A stretch of DNA of 64,000 nucleotides from Martinezella rhizogenes (GTDB taxonomy: Bacteria; Pseudomonadota; Alphaproteobacteria; Rhizobiales; Rhizobiaceae): assembly GCF_000799715.1 (NCBI RefSeq), contig NZ_JUHG01000011.1:1-64000 (forward strand), given 5' to 3'. Position numbers and translations under genes: made by a program. A model generated the notes under the pieces. It ran no database searches. It had not been told where the DNA came from and worked only from the letters and a program-made list of their open reading frames with translations. The first letter of the stretch is position 1. Every line of letters begins with the position of its first letter. Positions 19,619 through 28,824 of the stretch are shown here, one piece after another.

Positions 19619-20511
19619 AAACGTTCAAAATGATTGGCCGTATCGCCGTTACCCTTGCCTTTGTCGTCGGAGCCATCTTCGTCGGCCGCGAGCTCTGGGG
19701 GCATTATATGGATGAGCCGTGGACGCGCGACGCGCGCCTGCGCGCCGATGTCGTCGGCATCGCGCCGGATGTCGCGGGCCTCGTCAGCGACGTGCTGGTC
19801 AAGGACAACCAGACCGTCAACAAGGGCGACGTCCTCTTCCGCGTAGACCGGGAGCGTTTTGCGATTGCACTGGCGCAGGCGGATGCGGCGTTGGAAAGCA
19901 GCAAGGCGGCGCTCGATCAGGCTCACCGCGAAAACCAGCGGCAGTCCCGTCTCGGCGACGCAGGTTCCCTGCAGCAGAAGGAACAGGCGCTGACCGCCGA
20001 GCAGCAGGCCGATGCCTCTTTCCGCCAGGCGACCGCCAGTCGCGATCTCGCCCAGCTCAATCTCGATCGCTCCGAGGTTCGCGCCACCGTCAACGGCAGG
20101 ATCTCGAACTTGAGCCTGCGTCCGGGTGATTACGTGACGGCCGGCAGCGCCGAAGTGGCGCTGATCGACAGCGATTCCCTGCGTGTCGAGGGCTATTTCG
20201 AGGAAACCAAATTGCCGCGTATCCATGTTGGTGACGAGGTCTCCATCCACCTGATGGGGCAGACGGAAAAGCTGACCGGCCATGTCGAGAGCATCGCCAA
20301 CGGCATCGAGGATCGCGAGCGCACCTCCGGCAGCATGCTCGCCAATATCACGCCGACCTTCAGCTGGGTTCGCCTGGCGCAGCGCGTGCCGGTTCGCATC
20401 GCGCTCGACAAGGTGCCGGATGGCACCAAGTTGATCGCCGGCCTGACGGCGACCGTCGAAGTCAACGACGGTCAGCAAAAGCAGGCTTCGCTTGGTAAAA
20501 CGGTCGAATAG
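19615..20511 (+). CDS. HlyD family periplasmic adaptor (AaeA-like)
   Basis: The product is 298 residues from MKTFKMIGRIAV. There is one N-terminal membrane helix, then the biotinyl-lipoyl-like motif DVVGIAPDVAGLVSDVLVKD, a helical hairpin rich in Ala and Gln, and a beta domain with VNGRISNLSLRPGDYV. It would link the FUSC pump to the cell exterior. The ATG overlaps the DUF1656 stop (ATGA). Confidence 0.9.
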   Translation: MKTFKMIGRIAVTLAFVVGAIFVGRELWGHYMDEPWTRDARLRADVVGIAPDVAGLVSDVLVKDNQTVNKGDVLFRVDRERFAIALAQADAALESSKAALDQAHRENQRQSRLGDAGSLQQKEQALTAEQQADASFRQATASRDLAQLNLDRSEVRATVNGRISNLSLRPGDYVTAGSAEVALIDSDSLRVEGYFEETKLPRIHVGDEVSIHLMGQTEKLTGHVESIANGIEDRERTSGSMLANITPTFSWVRLAQRVPVRIALDKVPDGTKLIAGLTATVEVNDGQQKQASLGKTVE

Positions 20512-20520
20512 CCTCTCGCG

Positions 20521-21174
20521 TCAGGCAGCCTTTGATCGCGCGGAGGCGGATGGTTTCCGCGCCGCCCTGCGCCTATCCATCATGATCGGCCGATAAGATC
20601 GATAGAGGATCATGGCGATCAGCAGGCCGATGTAGATAAATTGCTCCAGCGACAGGACCTTGGTCGACAGCGCGAAATGTAGGGCACCGCAGGCGGCGAC
20701 GATATAGACCAGCCGGTGCAGCCAGATCCATTTCTTGCCGAGGCGCCTGATCGAGAAATTGTTGGAGGTCAGAGCCAGCACCAGCAGCATCACCAGCCCC
20801 GCCATGCCGAACATGATGAATGGCCGCTTCAGCACGTCGTCGATGACAGCCCCGACGTCGAGCGCCTGATCGAGGATCATGTAAACAGCCAGATGCATCA
20901 GCGCGTAGTAGAAACAGATGAGGCCGAGCGCGCGGCGATAGCGCAGATAATTCCAGCCGAACAGATCGCGCGCCGGGGTGACGGCTAGCGTCAGCAGCAG
21001 GAAGCGGATAGCCCAAAGCCCGAGGAACAGCTCGAAGGTCTTCACCGCGTCAGCGCCGAGCTGGTCCGTGGCGCCGAGATAGAACTCCCATGCCGCCGGT
21101 ATCAGCCCGACGACATAGAGCGCCCAGACGGAGGCCGGTTGCCAGCGCTTGGGCAGGGCGAGAGAGACAACCAT
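20521..21174 (-). CDS. msrQ: MsrQ, heme membrane subunit of methionine sulfoxide reductase
   Basis: The product is 217 residues with six predicted membrane helices of the YedZ family. Candidate heme ligands are H94 (ALMHLAVY), H153 (WLHRLVY) and H166 (ALHFALS). MsrQ passes electrons from the quinone pool to MsrP. Its ATG shares one base with the msrP stop (TGATG). Confidence 0.94.
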   Translation of the reverse strand: MVVSLALPKRWQPASVWALYVVGLIPAAWEFYLGATDQLGADAVKTFELFLGLWAIRFLLLTLAVTPARDLFGWNYLRYRRALGLICFYYALMHLAVYMILDQALDVGAVIDDVLKRPFIMFGMAGLVMLLVLALTSNNFSIRRLGKKWIWLHRLVYIVAACGALHFALSTKVLSLEQFIYIGLLIAMILYRSYRPIMMDRRRAARKPSASARSKAA

Positions 21175-22124
21175 CAGAAATTCGCCCTCAGATCCATGCC
21201 GGCATAGAGGCTTGCGACCTGGTCGGCATAACCGTTGAAGGGCAGGGTGGGGTGGCGGTTAGCGCTGAAGAAGCCACCTTCGCCGATGCGCCGTTCTGTT
21301 GCCTGGCTCCAGCGCGGATGGTCGACCGCCGGATTGACGTTGGCGTAGAAGCCGTATTCCTGGCTGTTGGCGACCTGCCATGTATTCATCGGCTGCTTGT
21401 CGGTGAGCGTGATACGTACGATCGACTTGATGCCCTTGAAACCATATTTCCAGGGCACGACCAGACGGATCGGCGCGCCGTTCTGGTTCGGCAGCGTCTC
21501 GCCATAGAGCCCGACGGCGAGCAGCGTCAGCGGATTGCGCGCCTCATCTAGCCGCAGGCCTTCGACATAGGGCCAGTCCAGCGACTGGAGGAGCCCTGAC
21601 TGCCCCGGCATTTCCGCGGGCCGCACGACCGTCTCGAAGGCGACGAATTTGGCGCTGCCGAGTGGCTCCACCTTGTCGAGCAGGGCCGAGAGCTGGAAGC
21701 CGTCCCAGGGAATGACCATCGACCAGGCCTCGACGCAGCGCATGCGGTAGACGCGCTCTTCCGGCGGGAACTCCTTGATCAGCGCATCGATATCGAATGT
21801 GCCGGGCTTGTTGACCATGCCATCGACCTTGACGGTCCACGGACGCGGTTTGAAATTGCCGGAAAGCTTCGCCGGATCGGCCTTGTCGAGACCGAATTCG
21901 TAGAAGTTATTATAGGTGGTGACATCCTTGATCGGTGTCAGCTTCTCGTCGACCGTATAATTGCTCTTGGTCGCGGTCAGCGGATCCGCCAGCGCACCCT
22001 TGCTGCTGGCAATGGCCAAGCCAGCGCCGGCTGCCGCCGCCGTCAGGAATTCCCGGCGCTTCAGGTAGACGGAGCGCGACGTGATCTCGGAGGAGGTGAT
22101 CTTTGGCGGGCGATAGGAAGGCAT
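21174..22124 (-). CDS. msrP: MsrP, molybdopterin methionine sulfoxide reductase
   Basis: The product is 316 residues. A Tat signal (KRREFLTA, R23-R24) precedes the sulfite oxidase-like fold. C130 in [15 protein letters not shown] is the expected molybdenum ligand. MsrP repairs oxidised methionines in periplasmic proteins with MsrQ as electron donor. The first gene of the pair, with the Shine-Dalgarno AAAGGA. The upstream gap holds a dyad (22145-22168). Confidence 0.95.
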   Translation of the reverse strand: MPSYRPPKITSSEITSRSVYLKRREFLTAAAAGAGLAIASSKGALADPLTATKSNYTVDEKLTPIKDVTTYNNFYEFGLDKADPAKLSGNFKPRPWTVKVDGMVNKPGTFDIDALIKEFPPEERVYRMRCVEAWSMVIPWDGFQLSALLDKVEPLGSAKFVAFETVVRPAEMPGQSGLLQSLDWPYVEGLRLDEARNPLTLLAVGLYGETLPNQNGAPIRLVVPWKYGFKGIKSIVRITLTDKQPMNTWQVANSQEYGFYANVNPAVDHPRWSQATERRIGEGGFFSANRHPTLPFNGYADQVASLYAGMDLRANF

Positions 22125-22468
22125 GCTATAGTCCTTTCAGCGATCGTAGAGATGATACGACCTCTACGTACGGGACGCACGATTTGTTACGGTCTTACGC
22201 CGGTATTTCTTTCGAACGGAAACCAATTTTTTGTGTCTGTCCGTGATCGATCAAACGGCTTGCTCGCGTGTTCACGCGATTTGGCCGGTGAATGCGCCCG
22301 ACAAACTGCCCGAGGCTGGGTTTGCCCTTGCAGCGTACCGGATTCGGCTGAGTTGATAGTGACAGTCCGGCGCGATTGGATTACGACAATTCCAAAAAGC
22401 AGGAATGTCGGCGCTCCCTTTGGGGCCGGCCGACGCCTCACAATTTCCGAGACGACGAGGAATACACC
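22125..22468. promoter_or_regulatory. Divergent msrP/ilvD intergenic region with a GTAGAG dyad
   Basis: This 344-base region separates msrP from ilvD. CGTAGAG (22145-22151) and CTCTACG (22162-22168) form a perfect inverted repeat with a 10-base spacer, 21 bases before the msrP start, a good position for a regulator of msrPQ. No convincing promoter for ilvD was identified and no ORF has coding support. Confidence 0.45.
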
Positions 22469-24307
22469 ATGCCAGCTTATCGTTCCAGAACCACGACCCA
22501 CGGCCGCAACATGGCGGGCGCGCGCGGCCTTTGGCGCGCGACGGGTATGAAGGACAGCGATTTCGGCAAGCCGATCATTGCGGTGGTCAACTCCTTCACC
22601 CAGTTCGTGCCCGGCCACGTCCACTTGAAGGATCTCGGCCAGCTCGTCGCGCGTGAAATCGAAGCGGCCGGCGGCGTCGCCAAGGAATTCAACACCATCG
22701 CCGTCGACGACGGCATCGCCATGGGCCATGACGGCATGCTCTATTCGCTGCCCTCGCGCGAGCTGATCGCCGACAGCGTCGAATACATGGTCAACGCCCA
22801 TTGCGCCGACGCCATGGTCTGCATCTCCAACTGCGACAAGATCACCCCCGGTATGCTGATGGCGTCGCTGCGGCTCAACATCCCAACGGTCTTCGTTTCC
22901 GGCGGCCCGATGGAAGCGGGCAAGGTCGTCATGCATGGCAAGAGGGTCGCGCTCGATCTGGTCGACGCCATGGTTGCCGCAGCCGACGACAAGATTAGCG
23001 ACGAGGACGTCGCGACGATCGAACGTTCGGCCTGTCCGACCTGCGGTTCCTGTTCCGGTATGTTCACCGCCAATTCCATGAACTGCCTGACGGAAGCGCT
23101 CGGCCTGTCGCTGCCCGGCAACGGCTCGACGCTCGCCACCCATTCGGACCGCAAGGAACTCTTCCTCGAGGCTGGTCGCCGGATCGTCGCTCTCGCGAAG
23201 CGCTACTACGAGCAGGACGATGTGACGGCATTGCCGCGGACAATCGCCAGCAAGGGTGCGTTCGAGAATGCCATGGCCCTCGACATCGCCATGGGTGGCT
23301 CGACCAACACCGTTCTGCATATCCTCGCGGCAGCGCACGAGGGTGAAATCGATTTCACCATGGATGACATCGATCGCCTGTCTCGGCGCGTTCCCTGCCT
23401 TTCCAAGGTGGCGCCGGCCAAGGCCGACGTTCACATGGAAGACGTGCATCGCGCCGGCGGCATCATGGCGATCCTCGGCGAGCTGAACCGTGCCGGACTG
23501 TTGAATGCCGATCTGCCGACCGTTCACGCCCCAACGCTGGGCGAGGCGTTGGCGCAATGGGATATCGCGGTGACCGACAACAAGGCGGCTCTGGAACTCT
23601 TCAGCGCGGCCCCTGGCGGTATCCCGACGCAGGTTGCCTTCAGCCAGAGCGCGCGCTGGGAAGAGCTTGATCTCGATCGTGAAAAGGGTGTCATCCGCGA
23701 TGCCCAGCATCCCTTCTCCAAGGATGGCGGTCTCGCCGTCTTGAAGGGCAATCTGGCGCTCGACGGCTGCATCGTGAAGACCGCCGGTGTCGATGAATCA
23801 ATCCTGAAGTTCTCCGGCCCGGCCAAGGTCTTCGAAAGCCAGGATTCGGCCGTCAAGGGCATCCTCAGCAACGAGGTCGTTGCCGGTGACGTCGTCGTCA
23901 TCCGCTACGAAGGCCCGAAGGGCGGCCCGGGCATGCAGGAAATGCTCTATCCGACGAGCTATCTGAAGTCGAAGGGTCTCGGCAAGGCCTGCGCGTTGAT
24001 CACCGACGGCCGCTTCTCCGGCGGCACCTCGGGTCTCTCCATCGGTCACGCTTCCCCGGAAGCGGCAAACGGCGGCACGATCGGTCTGGTGCGCGAAGGC
24101 GACATGATCGACATCGACATCCCGAACCGCACGATCAGCCTGCGCGTCGACGAGACGGAACTCGCCGCCCGTCGCGAAGCCCAGAACGCCAAGGGCTGGT
24201 TCCCGGCCGAAAAGCGCAAGCGTAATGTCACGACGGCACTGAAAGCCTATGCGGCCTTTGCGACCAGCGCGGACCGCGGTGCCGTCAGGGATTTGAGCGG
24301 GAAGTAA
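22469..24307 (+). CDS. ilvD: Dihydroxy-acid dehydratase
   Basis: The product is 612 residues from [20 protein letters not shown], after ACGAGGAATACACC. A longer frame from 22376 is not family-like. It dehydrates 2,3-dihydroxy acids in valine, leucine and isoleucine synthesis. The iron-sulfur and active-site motifs [11 protein letters not shown] and [18 protein letters not shown] are present. It stands alone; ilvA of the same pathway lies at 55.3 kb. Confidence 0.97.
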   Translation: MPAYRSRTTTHGRNMAGARGLWRATGMKDSDFGKPIIAVVNSFTQFVPGHVHLKDLGQLVAREIEAAGGVAKEFNTIAVDDGIAMGHDGMLYSLPSRELIADSVEYMVNAHCADAMVCISNCDKITPGMLMASLRLNIPTVFVSGGPMEAGKVVMHGKRVALDLVDAMVAAADDKISDEDVATIERSACPTCGSCSGMFTANSMNCLTEALGLSLPGNGSTLATHSDRKELFLEAGRRIVALAKRYYEQDDVTALPRTIASKGAFENAMALDIAMGGSTNTVLHILAAAHEGEIDFTMDDIDRLSRRVPCLSKVAPAKADVHMEDVHRAGGIMAILGELNRAGLLNADLPTVHAPTLGEALAQWDIAVTDNKAALELFSAAPGGIPTQVAFSQSARWEELDLDREKGVIRDAQHPFSKDGGLAVLKGNLALDGCIVKTAGVDESILKFSGPAKVFESQDSAVKGILSNEVVAGDVVVIRYEGPKGGPGMQEMLYPTSYLKSKGLGKACALITDGRFSGGTSGLSIGHASPEAANGGTIGLVREGDMIDIDIPNRTISLRVDETELAARREAQNAKGWFPAEKRKRNVTTALKAYAAFATSADRGAVRDLSGK

Positions 24308-24315
24308 TACTAAGT

Positions 24316-24484
24316 CCCTTCACCCCGCAAACGCGGGGAGAAGGTGGGCTGGATCAGTTGAGCGCAGCGAAATTGCTCCAGGTTGGATGAGGGGCCTTCT
24401 CAATATCAGCGGGGGCGGCAGGGTCTGCTGGACCCACGGTAGCCCCTCACCCTAGCCCTCTCCCCGCAGGCGGGGAGAGGGGAC
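24316..24484. repeat. GC-rich palindromic intergenic repeat
   Basis: Two similar GC hairpins frame about 170 bases between ilvD and the LprI-like gene. The first has CCCCGC (24323-24328) paired with GCGGGG (24333-24338) inside CCTT/AAGG. The second has CCCTCTCCCCGC (24457-24468) paired with GCGGGGAGAGGG (24471-24482). Their flanks also resemble each other in inverted orientation (GGATGAGGGGCC and GTAGCCCCTCACC). This looks like a dispersed rhizobial palindromic element and may also terminate both convergent genes. Confidence 0.65.
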
Positions 24485-24508
24485 TATGGCGCCAGTTCGA
24501 GTCACCGC

Positions 24509-24865
24509 TCAGATCGGCCGATTGATCCTCTTATACGTCTCATCCAGCTCTTTCATCCGCTCCTGATAGGACGACGTCAAACACCCGACATCCGCTCCAC
24601 ACGCCTGCCGTTTCTTCAACCAGGCGGACTGTTCATCCTGCAGCGTGCCACGCGAACCCATGGCGAGCAGGCAGGAGAGCAGGTCGAAGGTCGTCACCAT
24701 CTTCACGTCGGCATCGTTGAGCGCCCTGACATCGCAGATCGTCTTTTCGTCCGGCTGCAGATTTTGCGCGTCGCAATTGAAGCTCGCGGCCCGAGATGTG
24801 GCGAGTGTGCCGAGGAGGGTGAGTGAGGTGATGAGGAAGGCTGCTGCCAGGCTGTTTGGTCGCAT
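24509..24865 (-). CDS. Secreted LprI-like (DUF1311) protein
   Basis: The product is 118 residues from MRPNSLAAAFLITSLTLL, a signal peptide with likely cleavage after SRA. The mature part has five cysteines (FNCDAQNL, TICDVRAL, LLSCLLAM, QACGADVGC) and ends in a helix QERMKELDETYKRI, matching the lysozyme-inhibitor LprI N-terminal family. The frame upstream of this start lacks family features. Function in this strain is unknown. Confidence 0.75.
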   Translation of the reverse strand: MRPNSLAAAFLITSLTLLGTLATSRAASFNCDAQNLQPDEKTICDVRALNDADVKMVTTFDLLSCLLAMGSRGTLQDEQSAWLKKRQACGADVGCLTSSYQERMKELDETYKRINRPI

Positions 24866-25040
24866 GAGGTCACTCCATCTGTCGATTTCCGAAGTGAAAT
24901 GCGCAATCACATAGTTTTGTTCATTCCACCTGTTTTTCGTACACGCGCACGACCATCTATGCTTCATGCTTCCGCCCTCTTTTCTTTCTAGCGTCGGGCG
25001 CTACAACGTTGTTTCAAGAGCATTTAAAAAGGAAAATTCC

Positions 25041-26444
25041 ATGCAGGTCCTGCTGAAGCGCACCGCCGTTTCGATGATTGCCCTCATCATGGCGATGCCG
25101 CTTTCCGCCGCGGCGCAGACTGCGAAGTCGGTGCCGGAAAGCCAGATGCAAATGCAGCTGTCGTTCGCGCCGCTGGTCAAGCAGACGGCCGGCGCGGTGG
25201 TCAACGTCTATGCCGAGCGGGTGGTGCAGCGGCAATCGCCCTTTGCCGGCGATCCCTTCTTCGAGCAGTTCTTCGGCCAGCGCATGCCGAATCGTACGGA
25301 GAAGCAATCTTCTCTGGGTTCCGGCGTTATCGTCGAGGCGAACGGCACCGTCATCACCAATAACCACGTCGTCGATGGCGCCGATGATATCAAGATCGCC
25401 CTGTCGGACGGCCGCGAATTCCCGTGCAAGGTCATCCTGAAGGATGACCGGGTCGATCTCGCGGTGTTGAAGATCCAGTCGAAGAACGAGACTTTCCCGA
25501 TCCTGCCGCTGGGCAATTCCGATGGTGTCGAAGTCGGCGATCTTGTGCTGGCGATCGGCAATCCCTTCGGTGTCGGCCAGACGGTGACGAGCGGTATCGT
25601 CTCGGCGCTGGCCCGCAACCAGGTGAAGAACGAGGTCGGCTTCTTTATCCAGACCGACGCCTCGATCAATCCCGGCAATTCCGGCGGCGCGCTCGCGAAT
25701 ATGAGCGGCGAGCTCATCGGCCTTAACACGGCGATCTTCTCGCAGGGCGGTGGTTCCAACGGCATCGGTTTTGCCATCCCCGCCAATCTGGTCAAGGTTT
25801 TCCTTGCTGCCGCGGATCGTGGCGACAAGACCTTCGATCGACCCTATATCGGCGCCTCCTTCGAACCGGTGACCTCGGACGTTGCCGAAGCGCTCGGCCT
25901 CGACAAGGTGCGCGGTGCGTTGGTGACCAAGGTGATTGACGGTGGGCCGGCGGCGAAGGCCGGTCTGAAACCGGGCGAGGTCGTCACTGCCCTCAACAAT
26001 ATCCCCGTCGAACATCCGGATGCATTGGGCTATCGCCTGACGACGGCGGGCCTTGGCGCTACAGTGACATTGACGGTGCTCGATGGTGGCAAGGAGCATG
26101 AGGCGAGCATGACGCTGGCGGCGGCACCCGAAAGCACGCCGCGCGACGAAAAGCTGATCGAGGGCAACAATCCCTTCGCCGGCGTGACGGTTGCCAATCT
26201 TTCGCCGCGGGTTGCCGATGAACTGCACCTGCCGCCGGATACAGTCGGTGTTGTCGTCGAGGGCCTGAAGGCGAATTCACCGGCCGATCGCGTTGGTTTC
26301 GCGCCGAAGGATATCATTATTTCGGTCAATGGCGTCGCCATCGCCACGACCGACATGCTACAGCAGACCGTTGGCGGCAATCCAAGCTTCTGGCGCGTCG
26401 AGATCGAACGTGATGGCCAGCGCATACGGCAGTTTTTCCGATGA
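25041..26444 (+). CDS. Do family periplasmic serine protease (DegP/DegQ type)
   Basis: The product is 467 residues from MQVLLKRTAV, with a signal peptide (cleavage near AAA-QT). The catalytic triad is H109 (NNHVV), D139 (RVDLAVLK) and S214 (NPGNSGGAL), followed by two PDZ domains. It degrades or refolds misfolded envelope proteins. The ATG has the Shine-Dalgarno AAAAAGGAAA, and an earlier ATG at 24966 is not family-like. The stop overlaps rarA (ATGA). Confidence 0.95.
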   Translation: MQVLLKRTAVSMIALIMAMPLSAAAQTAKSVPESQMQMQLSFAPLVKQTAGAVVNVYAERVVQRQSPFAGDPFFEQFFGQRMPNRTEKQSSLGSGVIVEANGTVITNNHVVDGADDIKIALSDGREFPCKVILKDDRVDLAVLKIQSKNETFPILPLGNSDGVEVGDLVLAIGNPFGVGQTVTSGIVSALARNQVKNEVGFFIQTDASINPGNSGGALANMSGELIGLNTAIFSQGGGSNGIGFAIPANLVKVFLAAADRGDKTFDRPYIGASFEPVTSDVAEALGLDKVRGALVTKVIDGGPAAKAGLKPGEVVTALNNIPVEHPDALGYRLTTAGLGATVTLTVLDGGKEHEASMTLAAAPESTPRDEKLIEGNNPFAGVTVANLSPRVADELHLPPDTVGVVVEGLKANSPADRVGFAPKDIIISVNGVAIATTDMLQQTVGGNPSFWRVEIERDGQRIRQFFR

Positions 26445-27757
26445 GTGATGACTTGTTTGCACCGAAGATACCGGAAGGGGTCGCCAGCAAGCGGCCTCTC
26501 GCCGATCGTCTGCGGCCGCAAACCTTGGCTGATGTCACCGGTCAGGCACACCTGACCGGTGAAGATGGCGCACTGCGGCGGATGATCGAGTCCGGCTCGC
26601 TGGGCTCGATGATCTTCTGGGGGCCGCCCGGCACCGGCAAGACGACGGTGGCGCGGCTGCTGTCGGGCGAGGCGGGCCTGGCCTTCGAGCAGATCTCGGC
26701 AATCTTCTCCGGTGTCGCGGACCTCAAGAAAATGTTCGAAACCGCGCGCCTGCGCCGCATGGATGGCCGGCAGACGCTGCTGTTCGTCGACGAGATTCAT
26801 CGCTTCAACCGCGCCCAGCAGGACAGCTTCCTGCCCGTGATGGAGGACGGCACCGTCATTCTCGTGGGGGCCACGACCGAGAACCCGTCGTTCGAACTCA
26901 ACGCCGCTCTTTTGTCCCGCGCCCGCGTCCTGACGTTTCGCTCGCATGACGAGGAAAGCCTGGCGGAGCTGCTGAGCCGTGCCGAGAAGACCGAAGGCAA
27001 GCCGCTGCCGCTGACCGAGGATGCTCGCGCCAGCCTGATCCGCATGGCGGATGGCGACGGCCGCTCGGTACTGACGCTGGCCGAGGAAGTCTGGCGCGCC
27101 GCCCGCAAGGACGAGCTTTTCGATCCGGACGCGCTGGTAAAGATCGTGCAGCGCCGCGCGCCGGTCTATGACAAGGCACAGGACGGCCATTACAATCTGA
27201 TTTCGGCGCTGCATAAATCCGTGCGCGGTTCCGATCCCGATGCGGCGCTCTACTATCTCGCCCGCATGTTCGATGCCGGCGAGGACCCGCTCTATCTCGG
27301 GCGGCGGCTGGTGCGGATGGCAGTGGAGGATATCGGGCTTGCCGATCCGCAGGCGCTGGTGATCTGCAACGCCGCCAAGGATGCCTATGATTATCTTGGC
27401 TCGCCCGAGGGGGAGTTGGCGCTGGCGCAGGCCTGCGTCTATCTCGCCACCGCCCCGAAGTCGAACGCCCTCTACACCGCCTTCAAGGCTGCGACGCAAG
27501 CGGCCAAGGAAAACGGCTCGCTGTTGCCGCCCAAGCAGATCCTCAATGCGCCGACGAAGCTGATGCGCACGGAAGGTTACGGCGACGGCTATCGCTACGA
27601 TCACGACGAGCCGGATGCCTTTTCAGGCCAGAACTACTTTCCGGAAAAGATGGGGCGCCAGACCTTTTACGATCCGCCTGAGCGCGGCTTCGAGCGCGAA
27701 ATCCGCAAACGGCTGGACTGGTGGGCAAAGCTGCGCAAGGAGCGCGGCGAGCGGTAG
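26441..27757 (+). CDS. rarA: Replication-associated recombination protein RarA/MgsA
   Basis: The product is 438 residues. An AAA+ ATPase related to clamp loaders and RuvB: Walker A GPPGTGKTT at 61-69, Walker B LLFVDEIHRFN near 113-122, sensor region GATTENPSFELN, then the C-terminal MgsA domain. It acts at stalled replication forks. It overlaps the protease gene by four bases, so the two are cotranscribed. Confidence 0.96.
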   Translation: MSDDLFAPKIPEGVASKRPLADRLRPQTLADVTGQAHLTGEDGALRRMIESGSLGSMIFWGPPGTGKTTVARLLSGEAGLAFEQISAIFSGVADLKKMFETARLRRMDGRQTLLFVDEIHRFNRAQQDSFLPVMEDGTVILVGATTENPSFELNAALLSRARVLTFRSHDEESLAELLSRAEKTEGKPLPLTEDARASLIRMADGDGRSVLTLAEEVWRAARKDELFDPDALVKIVQRRAPVYDKAQDGHYNLISALHKSVRGSDPDAALYYLARMFDAGEDPLYLGRRLVRMAVEDIGLADPQALVICNAAKDAYDYLGSPEGELALAQACVYLATAPKSNALYTAFKAATQAAKENGSLLPPKQILNAPTKLMRTEGYGDGYRYDHDEPDAFSGQNYFPEKMGRQTFYDPPERGFEREIRKRLDWWAKLRKERGER

Positions 27758-27783
27758 GCTAGATATCACCTGTTGGTGACGGT

Positions 27784-28107
27784 CTACGCTCCGGTCTTCT
27801 GCATGCGTGGCGCAGGCGTCTTGTCGATCATCTTGACGCTCGACTCTGCCAGGCCGTTATGGCCTTCCATGTCGACCACCAGATGCCAATGGCCAGTCTC
27901 CGGTATCGTCAGCTGGATCGGCGATTTCTTGGCAACACCACCGATGAATTGATGTTTTAGGGTTTCCGTAAAGCGCTGGAAATTGGAGCTGCTCATCAGC
28001 CGGACATTGGCGATGGCCGACAGCGTGATCTCGATCACGGTTCCGGCACGCTGCTCCTTGAGATCGTAGTGGCTGTAACGGAACAGGCTTCGACATTGCG
28101 CTTTCAC
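27784..28107 (-). CDS. DUF1883 family protein
   Basis: The product is 107 residues with a GTG start. FRYSHYDLKEQRAGTVIEIT and the ending TGHWHLVVDMEG match DUF1883, a small beta-rich domain of unknown function found in rhizobia. The ribosome-binding site is weak, so the exact start is uncertain. It is convergent with rarA at 26 bases. Confidence 0.7.
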   Translation of the reverse strand: MKAQCRSLFRYSHYDLKEQRAGTVIEITLSAIANVRLMSSSNFQRFTETLKHQFIGGVAKKSPIQLTIPETGHWHLVVDMEGHNGLAESSVKMIDKTPAPRMQKTGA

Positions 28108-28204
28108 TCTGATTGCACCCGGCCGCTATTTTACCCAAGCGTGGGTTAAGGAAGCGTTGGCCGGGTGCGCGAGATGGTCGAAGACTATCGGGAATTGCGA
28201 CGTC

Positions 28205-28474
28205 TTAATGCAGGTTGGGGAACGGTATGACGAGGCCGTTGAGATCGAGAATCGAGCCTTCGGGGGCGCGGCAGATATCGGCTGGATTATGATTGCATTC
28301 TTCCGCCGCGAAATGCAGCGCTGCCGCTTCGTTGGCGAACAGGCCACCGACGAGACCCTGCCGGTCCTGGACGATCCAGGTGCCGCGCCGGTCGCGACCG
28401 ACGGTGAAGCGAGCGGGTGCCGGGGAAACGGCCATATGAGCCGTGCGGCGCTGGATATGTTGTGCGTTTGCCAT
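28205..28474 (-). CDS. Small conserved-looking protein of unknown function
   Basis: The product is 89 residues. The core VGRDRRGTWIVQDRQGLVGG and FANEAAALHFAAEE suggests a small alpha/beta fold, followed by a C-terminal segment LDLNGLVIPFPNLH. I do not recognise the family. The ATG follows GAGAGAAAATC. Codon use resembles the neighbours. It lies in a run of short minus-strand genes. Confidence 0.6.
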   Translation of the reverse strand: MANAQHIQRRTAHMAVSPAPARFTVGRDRRGTWIVQDRQGLVGGLFANEAAALHFAAEECNHNPADICRAPEGSILDLNGLVIPFPNLH

Positions 28475-28505
28475 GATTTTCTCTCGTAAATTCGCTTCGG
28501 TAGGC

Positions 28506-28682
28506 TCAGTTGACGGCCCAGTGCATCAGCACCTGGACGACGCCGGCGGCGAGAACGACGAGGGCAAGCCGCGGCGCGATGGCGAGAAGGCCGTCTTGCA
28601 GCGCATGCGAACGGGCCGGGCGTATCCGCGAGGGTTGGAGCGGGTCGGCGGCAGCGCCGTATTCTATGTAGCGTGACATCAT
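28506..28682 (-). CDS. Small single-pass membrane protein, unknown
   Basis: The product is 58 residues. Two in-frame ATGs (28682, 28679) follow GGAAAGGAATT, a good ribosome-binding site, so an upstream start at 28760 is less likely. The C-terminal half, LALVVLAAGVVQVLMHWAVN, is one membrane helix, and the N-terminal part is polar. No family recognised. Its codon pattern is plausible, but it is short. Confidence 0.5.
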   Translation of the reverse strand: MMSRYIEYGAAADPLQPSRIRPARSHALQDGLLAIAPRLALVVLAAGVVQVLMHWAVN

Positions 28683-28824
28683 AATTCCTTTCCAAGCGTC
28701 ACCGGCGCTGTTGTCGATCTTGACCGACGCGAGCGCCACGTACTCAAATCTATGTGTCATGCGGTAGGATTTCCATTTGACAGGAAAGGCTAAAATATAA
28801 AAATCTCATAGGGATAGAGCACTT

